Assembly (NCBI GenBank): GCA_963819885.1
Contig: CAWFXV010000025.1
Coordinates: 45,551 to 109,550 of the forward strand
Source: JACVRX01 sp963819885
Lineage (GTDB): Bacteria > Actinomycetota > Actinomycetes > Jiangellales > Jiangellaceae
DNA length: 64,000 nucleotides
Direction: 5' to 3'
Made by a program: the position numbers and the translations under genes. This document shows, piece by piece, positions 52,671 to 60,646 of the stretch (its first letter is position 1; every line of letters begins with the position of its first letter). The notes under the pieces were generated by a model. It made no database searches. It had not been told where the DNA came from and was given only the letters and a program-made list of their open reading frames with translations.

Positions 52671-52853
52671 CCGCGGCCGTGTCCTCAACCGGCCCCGCGC
52701 CGGATCGGCTCCGGAGCAACGGCCGAGTCCACCGGTCGGTGGACGACAAGTCCCACCGACCGATGCTGTTGCCACGCACGTGAGTTGGCCAGGCTTGGGG
52801 TATGGACTACGAAGCTGCACGCCGCCGGAAGTCAACATCCCGAGGAGGACACC

Positions 52854-53030
52854 ATGCATCCAGACATCGCCTACCGACTGGCTGACCAACGTCACGCCGA
52901 ACTCATCGCCGCGGTCGCCCACCAGAGGCTGGTCGACGAGGCCAAGCCGTCCCGTGAACGTCTCGCCGGCCGACGCCTCGTCGCTCGCCGTTGGTGGTGG
53001 GTACTTGGCCCGAACCGAGCGATGTCTTGA
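52854..53030 (+). CDS. Small conserved protein, unknown
   Basis: A 58-residue protein MHPDIAYRLADQRHAELIAA, HQRLVDEAKPSRERLAGRR, ARRWWWVLGPN. It has a good ribosome site (GAGGAGG, five bases before the ATG). Similar short proteins with a basic, tryptophan-containing end are common in actinobacteria, often as part of regulatory or stress gene clusters. No function is known. Confidence 0.65.
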   Translation: MHPDIAYRLADQRHAELIAAVAHQRLVDEAKPSRERLAGRRLVARRWWWVLGPNRAMS

Positions 53031-53044
53031 GGGATTGAGAATGT

Positions 53045-54178
53045 ATGGACGGTGTTGCGGTCCGCGTCTTCATCTTCTCCATCTTGCCGGTCATCATCGC
53101 TGCCGGCCATGTCGGTCTGGACAGGAGTAGTCGACCCCGCGAGCGCAGGTTGGAAATCTTCCTGCTGTATCTCTTCGGGATCGGTGTCGCCGGAAGCGGA
53201 ATCGGTGGATTCTTCGGTCACTTCTTCATTTCGGACTCGGTCGCGGAGTCCATCGGCTGGCCAACCGGTAATCCCTTCCAGCTCGAGGTTGGCTTTGCCA
53301 ACCTGGCAGTCGGCATCCTTGGCATTGTCGCCATGGGTCGGCGCGACGGCTTCCGTGAGGCCACCGTCATCGCGGCGACTGTCTTTGCCGTAGGGGCGAC
53401 CGTCGTCCATGTCATGGATGTCATCGAGTCCGGCAATCTAGCTCCGGGGAACACCATCCAGAACGTCAGCAATATTCTCAGGCCAGCATTGCTGATCGCT
53501 TTCCTGGCCGCCAGCAGACGAGCCGAGCGTTCGCCTGATTCCGAAGCTCAAACATCGGGATTCGATCGATGGCGCGGACCAAGGATACGTGCGGCCGGTT
53601 TGATGACCGGGAGCGTCGCTGCCGGGTTCGGCGGCGGCTTTGCCATCGATCTGCCCATCATCGGTACGCTCGTTGGGACCCTGGTTGGCGCCGGCCTGGC
53701 CGCTTTCGTCGTAGCTCGTTCATCCAATGACGTAGGCGCCGGCCGCACCCTCCTGGACCTGCGAGAAGATCACGGCCTACGGCAGGAATTTCAGGGTATG
53801 GGGAGCGCGCGAATTTCGAATGTTGTGCGCCCCAAGTTAGAATTCGACGTGGTCGGCAGTCCCCCGCAGGCGGACTACCTCGTAAGTGGTCGACTGACCA
53901 GGCAGGGGCCCGGCGATGGTCGTGCGGTGCACAGCCGTGATCCCGACGGTGCTGATGGGCTGGGACCCGCGGCCGGAGAGGATCGCAGCTGGCGATACGA
54001 GGGAGAAGGTTGTGCTGCCGAGGTCAGGGGTGCTGGTGAGTACGACGCTGGCCAGTTCGCCGAAGGTGGTGTTTTCGAACGTGATTTCGTCGCCCGCGAA
54101 CTGCTTTGCCTGGGTAGCGTCGTTATAGGTCAGCAGCGGCTGGCCGTTCAGGCTCGTCGTGGAAAGGGTGACCTGTAG
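53045..54178 (+). CDS. DUF6790-like membrane protein; 3' end uncertain
   Basis: The first 165 residues are a four-helix membrane protein (VFIFSILPVIIAAGHVGLD, EIFLLYLFGIGVAGSGIGGFFGHF, FANLAVGILGIVAMGRRDGF, ATVFAVGATVVHVMDVIESGNLAPGN) typical of DUF6790. After a linker, two more hydrophobic segments follow near residues 190-225 (AAGLMTGSVAAGFGGGFAID, IGTLVGTLVGAGLAAFVVA). The last about 115 codons overlap the antisense gene at 53837 and look like its mirror, so the genuine stop near 53800 was probably lost by a mutation or indel. Confidence 0.65.
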   Translation: MDGVAVRVFIFSILPVIIAAGHVGLDRSSRPRERRLEIFLLYLFGIGVAGSGIGGFFGHFFISDSVAESIGWPTGNPFQLEVGFANLAVGILGIVAMGRRDGFREATVIAATVFAVGATVVHVMDVIESGNLAPGNTIQNVSNILRPALLIAFLAASRRAERSPDSEAQTSGFDRWRGPRIRAAGLMTGSVAAGFGGGFAIDLPIIGTLVGTLVGAGLAAFVVARSSNDVGAGRTLLDLREDHGLRQEFQGMGSARISNVVRPKLEFDVVGSPPQADYLVSGRLTRQGPGDGRAVHSRDPDGADGLGPAAGEDRSWRYEGEGCAAEVRGAGEYDAGQFAEGGVFERDFVARELLCLGSVVIGQQRLAVQARRGKGDL

Positions 54179-54223
54179 ACCATACCCGTGCAGGACGTAG
54201 AGGTTCGGCTTCTCGGCGGCCAT
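53837..54223 (-). CDS. Conserved hypothetical protein, beta-rich
   Basis: A 128-residue protein without signal peptide: LYVLHGYGLQVTLSTTSLNGQPLLTYNDATQAKQFAGDEI and FGELASVVLTSTPDLGSTTFSLVSPAAILSGRG. Alternating hydrophobic residues suggest a beta-sandwich. The ATG at 54223 has AAGGAG five bases upstream, which favours it over the GTG two codons earlier. Codon use and amino-acid composition look genuine, more so than the opposing frame. Confidence 0.7.
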   Translation of the reverse strand: MAAEKPNLYVLHGYGLQVTLSTTSLNGQPLLTYNDATQAKQFAGDEITFENTTFGELASVVLTSTPDLGSTTFSLVSPAAILSGRGSQPISTVGITAVHRTTIAGPLPGQSTTYEVVRLRGTADHVEF

Positions 54224-54396
54224 CGTCACTCCTTGGATTCAGGGCCATCATGGCCATATCTTCTCCTGGCCAGACGGTACGCCACCGGCCGAGGAACGGC
54301 GAGGAATGACGGCAGAGAACGATCAGCCCGGCCTGTCGGTTGGTGGTCAGTGTTGGTGTCAAACGATCATGAGGTCCATCGCGGCTATGACGCCGA

Positions 54397-54843
54397 TCAG
54401 AGCTCGGCTTCGATGCGTTCCCGGAGATCGACCAATTGCTGCTCGACCTCGTCCAGAGCTCCGCTGAGCTGCTCGGGCACAGCTTCCTTGGCGGCCTCGA
54501 GCTCCGCTTCTGCCTCCTCGAGCCGCTGCCGCGCGGCCTCGAGCCGCTCCTGGGCCTCGGCCTCGGCGTCGTTGCCGGTCTGTTCCAGCGCGTCGCCGGC
54601 CTCCTGCGCAGCCGACTCCGCAGACGACAGGGCCTCCTCGACCTGGGTGCGTGTGTCGGCGCCCACGTCCTGCAGCTGCTCTAGCTGCTCCTGCGCCGAA
54701 TCGACTCCCGACTCCACCTCCTCGCGCAGGTCCGTTGCCGCGCCTTCGACCTCTTGCAGCGCCTCCTGGGCTTCGCCGCCGCACCCGGTGAGCAGCAAGG
54801 TCAGCACGATCGCGGCAGCGGCACGAGATCGGGACGGGCGCAT
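54397..54843 (-). CDS. Coiled-coil lipoprotein
   Basis: A 148-residue lipoprotein. The signal RAAAAIVLTLLLTGCGG provides a lipobox cysteine, and the remaining 120 residues are an almost continuous Glu/Gln/Ala-rich coiled coil (EAQERLEAARQRLEEAEAELEAAKEAV). It is presumably anchored at the outer face of the membrane as an elongated fibre. The ATG at 54843 follows AAGGA. It is the last gene of the ParA unit and has no close family name. Confidence 0.78.
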   Translation of the reverse strand: MRPSRSRAAAAIVLTLLLTGCGGEAQEALQEVEGAATDLREEVESGVDSAQEQLEQLQDVGADTRTQVEEALSSAESAAQEAGDALEQTGNDAEAEAQERLEAARQRLEEAEAELEAAKEAVPEQLSGALDEVEQQLVDLRERIEAEL

Positions 54844-54899
54844 CGCAGTTCCTTGACCAGGGACGGGGCCGACGGAGACCAAGCGTGCCATGACGTGGA

Positions 54900-55196
54900 T
54901 CAACCGTCAGCCCAGACCCGCAGCACGTGAGCAGCCGCCTCCTCCGCGGTCCACCCGTAGGTCTCCGCCTTTCGCCGCAGCTGCCGGCGCGTCCGCTTCG
55001 GCAGGGTGACGGTCAGCACGACTGTCTCCTCGGCCTTGTCCTTGTCTTTGACCTTGTCCTTCTTCTTGCCCCTTCGACGATCTTTCGCGGCCGCTGAGAC
55101 GTCGACGGCCAACGAGGACAGGTTCGCGGCGGCTGGGTGGACGGTGCCGTCATCAGCACGCCGTAAGGCTGGGCGGGGAAGCGGGGTGGCGGTCAT
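54900..55196 (-). CDS. Small basic protein, ParA-operon partner
   Basis: A 98-residue protein with a lysine-rich tract (KDRRRGKKKDKVKDKDKAEE, residues 38-57) and a C-terminal strand-helix-helix part TVTLPKRTRRQLRRKAETYGWTAEEAAAHVLRVW resembling a ribbon-helix-helix domain. It overlaps the ParA stop by ATGA. In ParA-type loci the gene in this position often encodes a small DNA-binding adaptor (ParG/Omega type), which is the best guess here. Confidence 0.65.
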   Translation of the reverse strand: MTATPLPRPALRRADDGTVHPAAANLSSLAVDVSAAAKDRRRGKKKDKVKDKDKAEETVVLTVTLPKRTRRQLRRKAETYGWTAEEAAAHVLRVWADG

Positions 55197-56011
55197 CGTC
55201 GGCTGGCCCCCTTGGTCAGCGGCCCGTCGGAGCTGGCCGCAGTCAGCAGATGATCGAGATAGGTCGAGAAGATCCGGGCAATCTCGCGCGCTCCTGGTGA
55301 GGGCCATGCCTGGATGGGCACGCAGCTGCCTTCAGCGGCGCCGATGGCCGATCGTTCCGGCAGCACCGGGTCCAGGACCAGGTCGCGGTACGCCGCAAGC
55401 AGTTCATCCAGGCGGAACCGATGTTCCGCCGACCGTGGCCGATAGCGGTTCACCACGATCCCCGCCGGCCGCAGCCGCAGGTTGAACCCGCGGCGGACCA
55501 CGTCGACCGCTGCCAGAGCCTGTTGGGTGCCGGTCAGCGCGAACATCGTCGGCTCGGTGACGGCGAGCGCGAGGTCACTTGCCGCCAGGGCATTCTTCGA
55601 CAGCTCGCCCAAGCTCGGCGGACAGTCGACCAGCACCAGCTCGACGCCGCGGATGCCCTTCATGGCGGCCCGTAGGCGGTGCTCCCGTGCGCTGCCGTCG
55701 GCGGGGTGGTTGCGGTGTTCGAGCGACGGCTCGCTCGCCACGACGGAGACCCCGGGTCCCCATCCGGTCGCAGTGATCGCCTCGGCCATGATTCCGGCCC
55801 GAGCGTCGGCAAGCACGTCGCTGGCGGTGAAGCGCACCTCGGCCGGATCGAGGACCGTCGTCGCGTTGGCCTGCGGGTCGAGGTCGACGACCAGCGTGGA
55901 CAGCCCACGAGCGCGGGCTGCGCCGGTCAGGCCGAGCACCACCGAGGTCTTGCCGACCCCACCTTTAAGACTCAGGACGCTGACGGTCAGCACACCGGCA
56001 GAGTCTGCCAC
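55193..56011 (-). CDS. ParA-family Walker ATPase
   Basis: A 272-residue deviant-Walker ATPase: VSVLSLKGGVGKTSVVLGLTGAARARG (signature lysine KGGVGKT), TLVVDLDPQANATTVL, ELVLVDCPPSLGELSKNALAASDLALAVTEPT and the closing switch RPAGIVVNRYRPRSAEHRFRLDEL. These proteins move or position DNA or protein cargo on the nucleoid. No ParB homologue is nearby. The start is uncertain: GTG at 56011 or 55993, both just before the ATPase fold. It diverges from the DtxR-type gene. Confidence 0.85.
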   Translation of the reverse strand: MADSAGVLTVSVLSLKGGVGKTSVVLGLTGAARARGLSTLVVDLDPQANATTVLDPAEVRFTASDVLADARAGIMAEAITATGWGPGVSVVASEPSLEHRNHPADGSAREHRLRAAMKGIRGVELVLVDCPPSLGELSKNALAASDLALAVTEPTMFALTGTQQALAAVDVVRRGFNLRLRPAGIVVNRYRPRSAEHRFRLDELLAAYRDLVLDPVLPERSAIGAAEGSCVPIQAWPSPGAREIARIFSTYLDHLLTAASSDGPLTKGASRR

Positions 56012-56102
56012 GGGCTCGGCCGGCCGGGCGGTCTGTCGCCCAGCGATCAGGCATGGCCGGGATAGGCTTTGACCGGATGACGACACGACGGGATGTGGTC
56101 CG

Positions 56103-56789
56103 ATGAGCGAGCTCATCGACACGACCGAGATGTACCTGAAGACGATCTACGAGCTGGAGGAGGAGGGGATCGTCCCCCTCCGAGCCCGCATCGGCGAGCG
56201 GCTGCACCAGTCCGGCCCCACCGTGAGCCAGACCGTCGCCCGGATGGAGCGCGACGGCCTACTGCACCTCGACACCGATCGTCACCTCGAGTTCACCGAG
56301 CAGGGCCGGTTGCTGGCGATGCGAGTCATGCGCAAGCACCGCCTCGTCGAGCGCCTCCTGGTCGACGTGATCGGCCTGGATTGGGAGCTGGTCCACGTCG
56401 AGGCCTGTCGGTGGGAGCACGTCGTCTCGGAGGCGGTCGAGCGGCGGCTGGTCGACCTGTTGCACGATCCGACGGAGTCGCCCTACGGCAACCCCATCCC
56501 CGGGCTGGCTGAGCTCGGCCGCCCGATCACGGTCGAGGATTTCCAGGCCGGAGTGCGTCCGCTGCACGGCGTGGTCGGTGCTGGCGCCGATATCGAGGTG
56601 ACAGTCCGACGGATCGGCGAGCCACTGCAGACAGACGAGAAGCTCATGGCCGAGCTGCGCCGGGCCGGAGTGGTTCCCGGCCGAACGGTTCAGGTGCGCC
56701 ATGACGACACAAGACTGGTGGCTGGATCGGCGGGCGAGACGGTGGAGCTCACGCCGGAGACCGCATCGCACGTCTTCGTGAGCGCGTGA
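56103..56789 (+). CDS. DtxR/IdeR-family metal-dependent repressor
   Basis: A 228-residue iron (or manganese) responsive regulator. The N-terminal winged helix is DTTEMYLKTIYELEEEGIVPLRARIGERLHQSGPTVSQTVARMERDGLL, the metal-binding and dimer region has MRKHRLVERLLVDVIGLDWELVHVEACRWEHVVSE, and residues 145-228 form the SH3-like FeoA domain (GRTVQVRHDDTRLVAG). Histidine, Cys and Glu ligands of both metal sites are present. It lies opposite ParA and 2 bases upstream of a small hypothetical gene. No DtxR box was recognised. Confidence 0.9.
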   Translation: MSELIDTTEMYLKTIYELEEEGIVPLRARIGERLHQSGPTVSQTVARMERDGLLHLDTDRHLEFTEQGRLLAMRVMRKHRLVERLLVDVIGLDWELVHVEACRWEHVVSEAVERRLVDLLHDPTESPYGNPIPGLAELGRPITVEDFQAGVRPLHGVVGAGADIEVTVRRIGEPLQTDEKLMAELRRAGVVPGRTVQVRHDDTRLVAGSAGETVELTPETASHVFVSA

Positions 56790-56790
56790 C

Positions 56791-57195
56791 ATGGGAACCG
56801 TCGACCGGGCCAAGAGCGGCCTGGCCAAGATCGGCGGCGCCGCCGCCCTGGTCGAAATCGGCCGCCAGCTCTGGCCCGTGGTCAAGCCGGCCGTGGAGCG
56901 TGGCCGGCTGAACGCGGCCGCCTGGCGGACTGCGCGGGCCCATGCCGACCGGGTGCGCCACGGTAGCTACCTCGACGTGTATGTCGACGGCGCCAAACAC
57001 TGGGTGGTCTGGTCCGGCGACGAACCGGTGGCGGCCTACCCGCCGGTTTCCCGCAACCTGGCGGAGGCCGTCTCGGCAGTCGACCTGGACCGCCGGCGAC
57101 AGCCGGCGGGGAGCCGGGCAAGCCGGCCGGCCGACAACGGCGCTGAATCGGAGCCTGGGCAAACCGAGCAGCGTCGCCTGTCTCGAGGTTCCTGA
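56791..57195 (+). CDS. Hypothetical protein downstream of DtxR-type gene
   Basis: A 134-residue protein beginning MGTVDRAKSGLAKIGGAAALVEIGRQLWPVV, with a central YLDVYVDGAKHWVVWSGDEPVAAYPP and a polar C-terminal tail. The N-terminal amphipathic stretch could associate with the membrane. The start lies one base after the regulator stop, so it is probably cotranscribed. It has no recognised family. Confidence 0.65.
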   Translation: MGTVDRAKSGLAKIGGAAALVEIGRQLWPVVKPAVERGRLNAAAWRTARAHADRVRHGSYLDVYVDGAKHWVVWSGDEPVAAYPPVSRNLAEAVSAVDLDRRRQPAGSRASRPADNGAESEPGQTEQRRLSRGS

Positions 57196-57215
57196 TCGAG
57201 CAGATTCCGACAGCG

Positions 57216-57500
57216 TCAGCCCAGCCGGCGCAGCTCCCGGACCAGCAATGGCTGGGTGACGAACTGCCGCGTGACTGGGGTGCCGGCACGCCCAGGATCT
57301 CGACGTCGTCGCCGGCGCTAGCCTCGAAGTCGAACGATCCGAGCAGCTCGAACCGGCCGTTCTCGGTCAGCAGGTCTAGCCCGCCGGGCTGCACCGCCGC
57401 CACCAGCCGGCCGCGGCGGGTGATCGGTTTGAGCTGGTCGGACGGCGAGGCTGGAGGCCGAGTCCGGACGGGGCCGCTGCGGTGGTGGTGACTGCGACAT
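57216..57500 (-). pseudogene. Small beta-rich protein, one frameshift
   Basis: The readable core is LKPITRRGRLVAAVQPGGLD, LLTENGRFELLGSFDFEASAGD, DVEILGVPAP, after which the reading frame slips and TRQFVTQPLLVRELRRLG follows to the TGA at 57216. The segments resemble a short oligosaccharide-binding-type barrel of unknown role. The start is unclear because the N-terminal part is low-complexity. Confidence 0.5.
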
Positions 57501-57624
57501 GCCGGGCGACTCGTCTGGTCGATTCGCTCATCGTTCCCCCGTGTTTCGGTCAGTGCGCCCGAGTACGCACTGCGGACCGGGAGGATATTCCTCCCGGTCC
57601 GCAGCGGCAAACCCTACCGAGCTC

Positions 57625-60058
57625 TCACCCGGTCGCGGTCTGCCGGATTCTGATCGATGTCCCGTCGACGTCGAGAACCCGGATGCGGACCCCCGCGTTC
57701 GGGACCTGCACGCTGCAGGTCGGGGTTGCCGAGTCCCAGTACGAGCGCCGGTCGTCGAACACCGGCTGCGCGTCCTGGCCACGGATGTAGCTCGGCTGGC
57801 TGTTGACGTGCAGCGTGAACGAGTCGGCCTTCTGCAGCCAGAACGGCGCGTCGTAGATCTGGATGCGGCAGCGCCACGGCATGCCGTCGAGCCGGTAGAT
57901 CGGCCCGCGGGTGCGCGTCGATCGGCAGGATCAGACCCTCGCCCGGGTGCTCGCTGGTGTTGTTGTCGCGACTGCGAGGTGTCCCAGTAGCAGATCAGCA
58001 GGCCCGTCCTGGTACGGGAAGTGCTCGACCCAGTCCGGCCGGGTGTTGAGCGAAGCCGAAGTTGTACGGGCCGGTCTTCAGGTACTGGTCGTAGGACACG
58101 TACTGCGGTGCGCGGCGATGTAGTAGTTGTCGTACAGCGTTGGTGACCGTCGCGCCGACGGCGTGAAGCCGCCAGCGTCCAGCCGTTGGCGCCGGCCTCG
58201 GCGCCGTCGTCGAACACCGTCGTGCCGCCGGCGGTCGACCGTGATCGCGTCGACGAAGAAGCCGCGGGAGTTCGCGACGTTCCGCCGGCGGCGCCGTCGG
58301 TGGCGTAGCGGAACCGCAGGCCGACCGTCTTGCCCGGCGTAGGCCGACAGGTCGAACGTCGCCGGCACCCAGCCGTCGCCTGTGTCGCCGTCGATGCCGT
58401 TGCCCTCGGCCGGCTTGGTGATCGTGCCGGGGATCGGCCGTCCAGCCGGTGCCGTCGTCGACCTCGACGTAGGCGTAGTCGCACGGGTCGGACCGCAGTC
58501 CTCGATGTCCCAGCTGGCCTGGAAGGTCAGCGTCGCGGTGCCGGCCGGGAGCGTCGACCTGGCGGGTCATCGTGTGCGTCGAGGTCGTCACCCGTGCCGC
58601 TCCACCACTGACTTGCTGCCCGCGGACGGCGCGACCGAGCTCGGTGATGACCTCCTTCTTCGGCAGCACGACGACCAGCGCCTGCGGCCTTGGCGCTGTT
58701 GTACTCGTGCGGGCCGAGCTCCATGCGTCCGCGTCTGACCGGCCACGACGATCTCGTAGTCGAGCCAGCCGAGCTGCAGCTTGTCCCAGGCGCCGAGGTC
58801 GCCGGCGCGGGTCGCCGATGCCGCCGTCGTCCTTGGCCGCCGAGCCGGCTCTGCGCCATGAGGGTCCACCTGCTCGCTGCTGTTGTCGCCGCCGCCGAGG
58901 TGTCGTAGTGGTCCGGCAGGCCGAGGTCGTGGCCGTACTCGTGGCGAAGACGCGACGGCCGCCGTTCTCCGGCTGGATCGTGTAGTCGCCGACCCAGAGG
59001 CCGGTGTCGCCGATCTGGGTGCCGCCGAGCAGGTTGCCGGCCGGGCCCGCGGCGCCGGTGGCCCTGGAACGCGTACCAGCGGTGGCTCCAGATCGCGTCC
59101 TCGCCCTGCTACGGGTCGCCGTCGGCCTGGTCGCCGCCGGCGTGCACGATCTGGAAGTGGTCGATGTAGCCGTCGGGCTCGTTGAAGTTGCCGTCGCCGT
59201 CGAAGTCGTAGCGGTCCCACAGGTCGAACGTCGCGAGCTCGGCCGTCGATCTGCGCGTCGGTGCGGCCGGCCGCCTTCTGGTCGGCGACCCACTGGTTGA
59301 CGGCGTCCCGGACCAGGTCCCAGGTGTTGCGTGCAGACGTTGCTGGCGCACGGGAAGCCGTTGCTGAGCGGCCGTAGCGGGCCTCGTTGTACTGCACCTT
59401 CACCCAGTCGGTGACCATGCCGTCGACGCTGTAGCGGCCCGAGGACTGCTTCTCGTAGTACTGTCTTCAGCGACTCGACGCCCGCGCCGGTGCCGAAGTA
59501 CAGCTCCTGGAAGTGCTCCTGGTTGTAGTCCGGCTGCCAGACGGTCGAGTTGTCGACCGCTGCGGTCCGGCTCGGGGATCTCGTTGTGCAGCGGGCCGTC
59601 GAACGTCGGCCGGGCCCGGGGTGCCGGGTCGGTGTCCTGGTCCGGGTAGCTCGGGTGCCGCTCGTTGCCGAACTCGGCGAGGACCACGAAGATCCTGTCG
59701 GTCTTCTCGCGGCCAGCTCGACGTACTGGTCCTTGGTCTCCTGCGCCTGCCGCCCTGGGCGCTGGTCTCGGCGACGGCCGGCGTCTCGCCGACCTTGACG
59801 ACGGTGCTGCCGCCGCGTTCTTACGGGCTTCGCCTCGCCGTTCAGCACCTGCGTCAACGGCTTCTGCGCGCAACTCCCGGCGCTTGTCCTCCAGCGGGTT
59901 GGGCAGCTCGTCGACGGCCGGGGCGGCGCTCGGCGCCGGACCCCCGTCGTCCGGTGCGGTGCTGCCTGGCAGGGAGCGCCAGCGCGCCGGCGCCGTCAGG
60001 CTACCCATACCGTCGACGCCAGCGCCAGGCTCAACAGCCCCGCGATGCTCTTCCTCAC
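57625..60058 (-). pseudogene. Immune inhibitor A (M6-family metalloprotease), many single-base indels
   Basis: The encoded protein of about 800 residues is recognisable from end to end: a GTG start with signal peptide (RKSIAGLLSLALAST), DELPNPLEDKRRELRAEA, EKTDRIFVVLAEFGNERHPSYP, WVKVQYNEARYG, YIDHFQIVHAGGDQADGD, NLLGGTQIGDTGLWVGDYTIQPENGG, and the catalytic HEYGHDLGLPDHYD (zinc ligands, 58902-58943). The end is VRIRVLDVDGTSIRIRQTATG. It cannot be read continuously: the frame changes about every 20-90 bases (for example insertions at 59462, 59332, 59243, 59061 and a deletion at 58944), plus an in-frame TAG at 59109. Amino acids between breaks show no drift, so sequencing error is likely. Confidence 0.88.
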
Positions 60059-60232
60059 GCTGCCTCCTCATTGACCAGCGGCATTCGGCGCACAGGAGGG
60101 ATCACCCCCGCCGCGCCAACATCGGACCCTAGGCCACGTAGACCGCGAATCGAAGATCTCTTCACGGAAATCTTTGTTTCGTAGGGTCTGTCCGGACACC
60201 TGTGTAACCCTTGGATCGCGGGGGACAATGGG

Positions 60233-60646
60233 GTGGTGATCTCGGTCGAGCTCGCCAAACGGCTGCGCGCGGCAGGCGTGCGCTGGAGCCCGGCGCCGGG
60301 CGATCGGTTCGTCATCGCCGACCGCGACATGGATGACCAGGTCTTCGTCCTCTCGGACATGACGATCGACGTGCACGACTTCGAGACCGGCCGGGTGCTG
60401 GGGTTCAACGGAACGGTTGAGTGGGCGCTTGACAGCGTCGAGCAGGATGCGGCGTTGTGGCTGCCCAGCGAGACTCAGCTACGAGAGCTGCTCGGCGGCG
60501 CTTTCGTCAGCATGTCCCGACCCGTGGACGGCTACGAGGTCGTCGTCGACGTGGCTGGCTCCCGCACGACGATCCGGGCGGCTCAGCCCGACGAGGCCTA
60601 CGGGCGGGCGCTGTTGTTTCTCGCGAACGGCGACGGGGCGGACTGA
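60233..60646 (+). CDS. Conserved actinobacterial protein (sometimes called CpaE-like)
   Basis: A 137-residue acidic protein: ELAKRLRAAGVRWSPAPGDRFVIADRDMDDQVFVLSDMTIDVHDFETGRVLGFNGTVEWALDSVEQ, then LWLPSETQLRELLGGAF. It is widely conserved in actinobacteria and has been labelled pilus assembly protein, but no CpaE ATPase motif is present, so I leave the function open. Its 3' end overlaps by 168 bases the tail of the convergent hydrolase frame. Confidence 0.75.
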   Translation: MVISVELAKRLRAAGVRWSPAPGDRFVIADRDMDDQVFVLSDMTIDVHDFETGRVLGFNGTVEWALDSVEQDAALWLPSETQLRELLGGAFVSMSRPVDGYEVVVDVAGSRTTIRAAQPDEAYGRALLFLANGDGAD

